This document shows, piece after piece, positions 61,894 through 64,000 of a DNA stretch of 64,000 nt; the stretch's first letter is position 1; the number at the start of each line of letters is the position of its first letter. A program made the translations under genes and the position numbers. The stretch is from Lawsonibacter faecis (GTDB lineage Bacteria > Bacillota > Clostridia > Oscillospirales > Oscillospiraceae), in contig NZ_JACOPQ010000008.1 in assembly GCF_014287675.1 (NCBI RefSeq), forward strand, positions 62,001 to 126,000. The letters run 5' to 3'. Under the pieces are notes generated by a model, which saw nothing but the letters and a program-made list of their open reading frames with translations, made no database searches and had not been told where the DNA came from.

Positions 61894-62595
61894 TCACCTC
61901 TTCATGTACTGCATCATCGCGTGGTAGAATCCCTTTTTTCTGGGGCCGCTGATACGCAGGCGGTCGCCCCGGACCACGGCGCTGTCCTCCTCCACGGCGG
62001 AGACATAACGCAGATTGATGAGATAGCAGGAATTGCAGCGGTAAAATCCGTCGTGCTCCAGCCGGCGCTCGGCCTCGGACAGGGCGCCCCAGACGGACAG
62101 GACGCCCCGGGCGGTGTGGTACCGAAGCTCGTGCCCCGTCACCTCTATATAGTAGATATCCTGAACGTCCAGATACACAAAGCCGTCTCTGGTCTTGACC
62201 GACAGACTCTTGGACTCGTTCAGGGCCACCCGCTCCAGGACGCGCTTCATCTTGAAGGCGAACACCTCATACGTCACCGGCTTCACCACATAGTCCATGG
62301 CGTCCACCTCGTACCCGGCGATGGCGTACTGCGCCATATTGGTGATAAACACCAGCGCGCAGACGCTGTTGCTCTGCCGCAGGTTCCTGGCCGTCTCAAT
62401 CCCGTTCATGTACGGCATCTCCACATCCAGGAAGACGATGTCAAAGTTCAACTGCTCCTCATTCAATAGGGCGATGCCGTTTTTAAAGGACCGGACAAAA
62501 AAGTCCACCCCGCAGCCCTTCCCGTACTGCCTGAGATACTGCTCCAGCTCGGCCCTGACCTGCGCTTCATCGTCAACAATTGCAACGCGAATCAT
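61894..62595 (-). CDS. LytTR-family response regulator
   Basis: 233 residues from the ATG at 62595 (GGGGGAG upstream). Receiver with VAIVDDEAQVR, phospho-Asp in DIVFLDVEMPYMNGIETA, and KPV; C-terminal LytTR DNA-binding domain with DIYYIEVTGHELRYHT and FYRCNSCYLINLRYV. The kinase gene follows directly, so this is an AgrA/AgrC-type system. It could control the GH3-like gene cluster next door; this is inference. Confidence 0.95.
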   Translation of the reverse strand: MIRVAIVDDEAQVRAELEQYLRQYGKGCGVDFFVRSFKNGIALLNEEQLNFDIVFLDVEMPYMNGIETARNLRQSNSVCALVFITNMAQYAIAGYEVDAMDYVVKPVTYEVFAFKMKRVLERVALNESKSLSVKTRDGFVYLDVQDIYYIEVTGHELRYHTARGVLSVWGALSEAERRLEHDGFYRCNSCYLINLRYVSAVEEDSAVVRGDRLRISGPRKKGFYHAMMQYMKR

Positions 62596-62717
62596 GCATA
62601 CTCCCCCCATCGGCAGCCCCGCCGTCGCTTTTTTCGACAAATTCAGTATAGCCGAGGTTGGTTCAGCCGTCAACAGCCGGGCGCTGCTACACGCCCGGCT
62701 GCGGCCGCTCTCCTATA

Positions 62718-63011
62718 TCATCCCGGGCAGTAGTGTTCCTTTATCGCGCCTATCAGCGCCGCAGCCCGCTGGTCCCGAATGCTGTAAACGACGTTCATGC
62801 CCCGCCGTTCCGACTCCAGAATACCCGCATGCTTCAGCTGGTTCAGATGCTGGGAGAGGGCGGACAGCGTGATATTCGGCGTATAGGTATGGAGCTCTCC
62901 CACTGTGAGCGGCCCCTTCATCAGCGCGCAGAGCACCAGCAGGCGGTGCTCATTGGCCAATATTTTTAAAAGCTCCGCAATTTTCTTCGCCTGTTCTTCC
63001 ACAGCCGGCAC
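62718..63011 (-). CDS. ArsR-family transcriptional repressor
   Basis: About 97 residues. Winged helix with KILANEHRLLVLCALMKGPLTVGELHTYTPNITLSALSQHLNQLKHAGILESERRGMNVVYSI. The start is uncertain: GTG at 63011 or at 63002, both overlapping the end of the preceding gene by at least 50 bases. No obvious CxC metal site is seen near the recognition helix, so the signal may not be a metal. Probably represses its own operon. Confidence 0.9.
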   Translation of the reverse strand: MPAVEEQAKKIAELLKILANEHRLLVLCALMKGPLTVGELHTYTPNITLSALSQHLNQLKHAGILESERRGMNVVYSIRDQRAAALIGAIKEHYCPG

Positions 63012-63579
63012 ATCCCTTTCCCTGTTTCAGTCGACAAATTCCCTGGGTCATCGTCCCCATGGGACAGTACACACACCACGACCGGGGCCGGAACAGCACC
63101 ATCGTGGTAAGCCCCAGCACGGTGGACGTCAGCATCACGCCGAAAAAGCCGAAGGCGAACTGCGCTGCCCAGGGCGCCGCCATATCCACCCGCGCCCACT
63201 GCCACGGCAGCTTGAACACCCACAGAAGAGTGACGGTCTGCCGCAGCGGCGCGCCGGTAAACACCTGATAAGTGCTGAACACCATCAGCGCAAACATGGT
63301 CATAAAAAACGCCAGAAAGCCGTACCGGAACCAGCGGCTGCGCAAAAACCGCGGGGGCGGCACATTGCGCGAGAGCTTCAGCCTGCCCCCCAGAAGTCCC
63401 AGCAGCTGCCCCCGCCCGCAAAAGCGGTTGCAGTACGCCTTACTGCCCCCGATCACCGCCACCAGCAGCGGAATGGCGAAGAAGAGCATCCCCAGCCAGG
63501 CAAAGAGAATATTGCACAGGCCCAGCGCCAGATAGAGCAGCTCCGCAACCCACAGGTAATCATACCACCTCTTTTTCAT
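62950..63579 (-). CDS. NapH/YccM-type membrane iron-sulfur protein
   Basis: 209 residues from the ATG at 63579, overlapping the ferredoxin stop (ATGA), with GGGAGG upstream. Four membrane segments; cysteine motifs CNRFC near residue 50, then WCVYCPMGTMTQGIC and CAGCGRTGEENC for a 4Fe-4S centre. Family members pass electrons across or along the membrane. The end overlaps the ArsR gene. Confidence 0.85.
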   Translation of the reverse strand: MKKRWYDYLWVAELLYLALGLCNILFAWLGMLFFAIPLLVAVIGGSKAYCNRFCGRGQLLGLLGGRLKLSRNVPPPRFLRSRWFRYGFLAFFMTMFALMVFSTYQVFTGAPLRQTVTLLWVFKLPWQWARVDMAAPWAAQFAFGFFGVMLTSTVLGLTTMVLFRPRSWCVYCPMGTMTQGICRLKQGKGCAGCGRTGEENCGAFKNIGQ

Positions 63580-63782
63580 ACCGCAGCCTCCCGCACCGTG
63601 AGGCTGATGACGGCGGCCGGACATGCCTTGGCGCACTTCCCGCAGCCGACGCATAGTTCGCCGTCCACCCGGGCGGTCACGCCGGAGTCAATCCTCACGG
63701 CGCCCATGGGACAGGCCGCCGTGCAGCACCCGCAGGCCACGCACTCCCTCCCGATTTGAGCAAGCTTCCGCGCTTTGTTCAT
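63576..63782 (-). CDS. Ferredoxin, two 4Fe-4S clusters
   Basis: 68 residues from the ATG at 63782 (GGAGGTC six bases upstream). Two cluster motifs: CVACGCCTAACP and CVGCGKCAKACP. Small soluble electron carrier, likely the partner of the membrane iron-sulfur protein behind it. Confidence 0.95.
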   Translation of the reverse strand: MNKARKLAQIGRECVACGCCTAACPMGAVRIDSGVTARVDGELCVGCGKCAKACPAAVISLTVREAAV

Positions 63783-63808
63783 AAAGACCTCCATAATAAG
63801 TAATTAAG

Positions 63809-63845
63809 GTATATCTAATATACTTTATTCTATTGTGCTTGTCAA
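63809..63845 (-). promoter_or_regulatory. Promoter with palindromic operator for the ferredoxin-NapH-ArsR operon
   Basis: On the minus strand TTGACA (63840-63845), a 17-base spacer and TATATT (63817-63822). A 15-bp palindrome GTATAT-TAG-ATATAC covers 63809-63823 and therefore the -10, a position where an ArsR repressor would block RNA polymerase. Confidence 0.7.
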
Positions 63846-63860
63846 TGTGCAGGCTTTTTA

Positions 63861-64000
63861 TCAGGTCGGTAACGGAGCTTTCCATACGGCGGGTGAGGAC
63901 ATGGTAAAGAGCATCCGCCGGTTCACCGCTTCCTCATCACATAATAATTCCATTTTTAAACCGAAAGTTACCAAACGGATTTTTTCGTTACTGCAACTGT
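63861..64000 (-). CDS. Possible C-terminal end of a further minus-strand gene
   Basis: An open frame runs from the right edge to a stop at 63861-63863 (…NEKIRLVTFGLKMELLCDEE…WKAPLPT). It could be the end of a gene beyond the window or chance; no family recognised. Confidence 0.25.
   Translation of the reverse strand, partial: SCSNEKIRLVTFGLKMELLCDEEAVNRRMLFTMSSPAVWKAPLPT

Overview
The window is chromosomal DNA from a GC-rich, spore-forming member of the Clostridia, most likely an Oscillospiraceae gut bacterium of the Flavonifractor / Lawsonibacter / Pseudoflavonifractor type. That placement is inference from content: spoVAD-spoVAE, a SleB/CwlJ-type cortex hydrolase, addAB instead of recBCD, a Gram-positive-style dgt-dnaG-rpoD operon, infC-rpmI-rplT, and family-typical palindromic repeats. 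No marker gene was searched.

Layout. 1-9.5 kb: a partial lipoprotein, a membrane glycosyltransferase-like protein, and three consecutive paralogous ECF sigma / membrane anti-sigma operons, each behind an ECF-type promoter and each closed by a strong terminator. 9.5-17.6 kb (minus): rpoD, dnaG, a dGTPase-like HD protein, yigZ, a GNAT, hflX, a flavin reductase-like protein and rpmE. 17.6-25.1 kb (minus): addB-addA. 25.2-30 kb: a small RDAC-like gene, a SleB-type hydrolase, an unusual block of three small orphan genes each followed by a related spacer and enclosed by an inverted repeat (26540-28430), then guaB. 30-37.6 kb: acyl-ACP thioesterase, a zinc-ribbon protein, spoVAD-spoVAE, a SAP-domain protein, a methyltransferase with a possible leader/attenuator, and a membrane-anchored 5'-nucleotidase family protein. 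37.6-41.9 kb: an HPt protein and a very large REC/HD-GYP/PAS/GGDEF/GAF c-di-GMP protein. 42-43.4 kb: infC-rpmI-rplT with a near-consensus promoter, an attenuated leader and a non-canonical ATC start for infC. 43.4-46.7 kb: an AT-richer, island-like stretch (transposase remnant, GerQ-like protein, two GNATs, a ClbS/DfsB protein). 46.9-50.4 kb: two secreted or lipoprotein genes, repeats, tRNA-Leu(GAG), an AlbA_2-type protein and a gene with a frameshift at a T8 tract. 50.4-51 kb: a decayed hybrid histidine kinase. 51.3-55.9 kb: a four-gene operon (cyclic amidohydrolase, SDR, NCS1 permease, nitrilase-family amidase) that looks like a hydantoin/pyrimidine-type catabolic unit. 56-62.6 kb (minus): a membrane-anchored, domain-swapped GH3 protein with a small membrane partner, a lipoprotein, and an AgrC/LytTR two-component system. 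62.7-63.8 kb (minus): a ferredoxin / NapH-like / ArsR operon with a promoter whose -10 is covered by a palindrome.

The points I consider most worth following are the orphan-gene cassette block at 26.5-28.4 kb, the triplicated ECF systems with matching promoters, the hydantoin-type operon, the permuted GH3 locus, the bifunctional c-di-GMP protein, and the homopolymer frameshift at 49.74 kb. Functional names are from motif and domain recognition by eye; no database search was possible.
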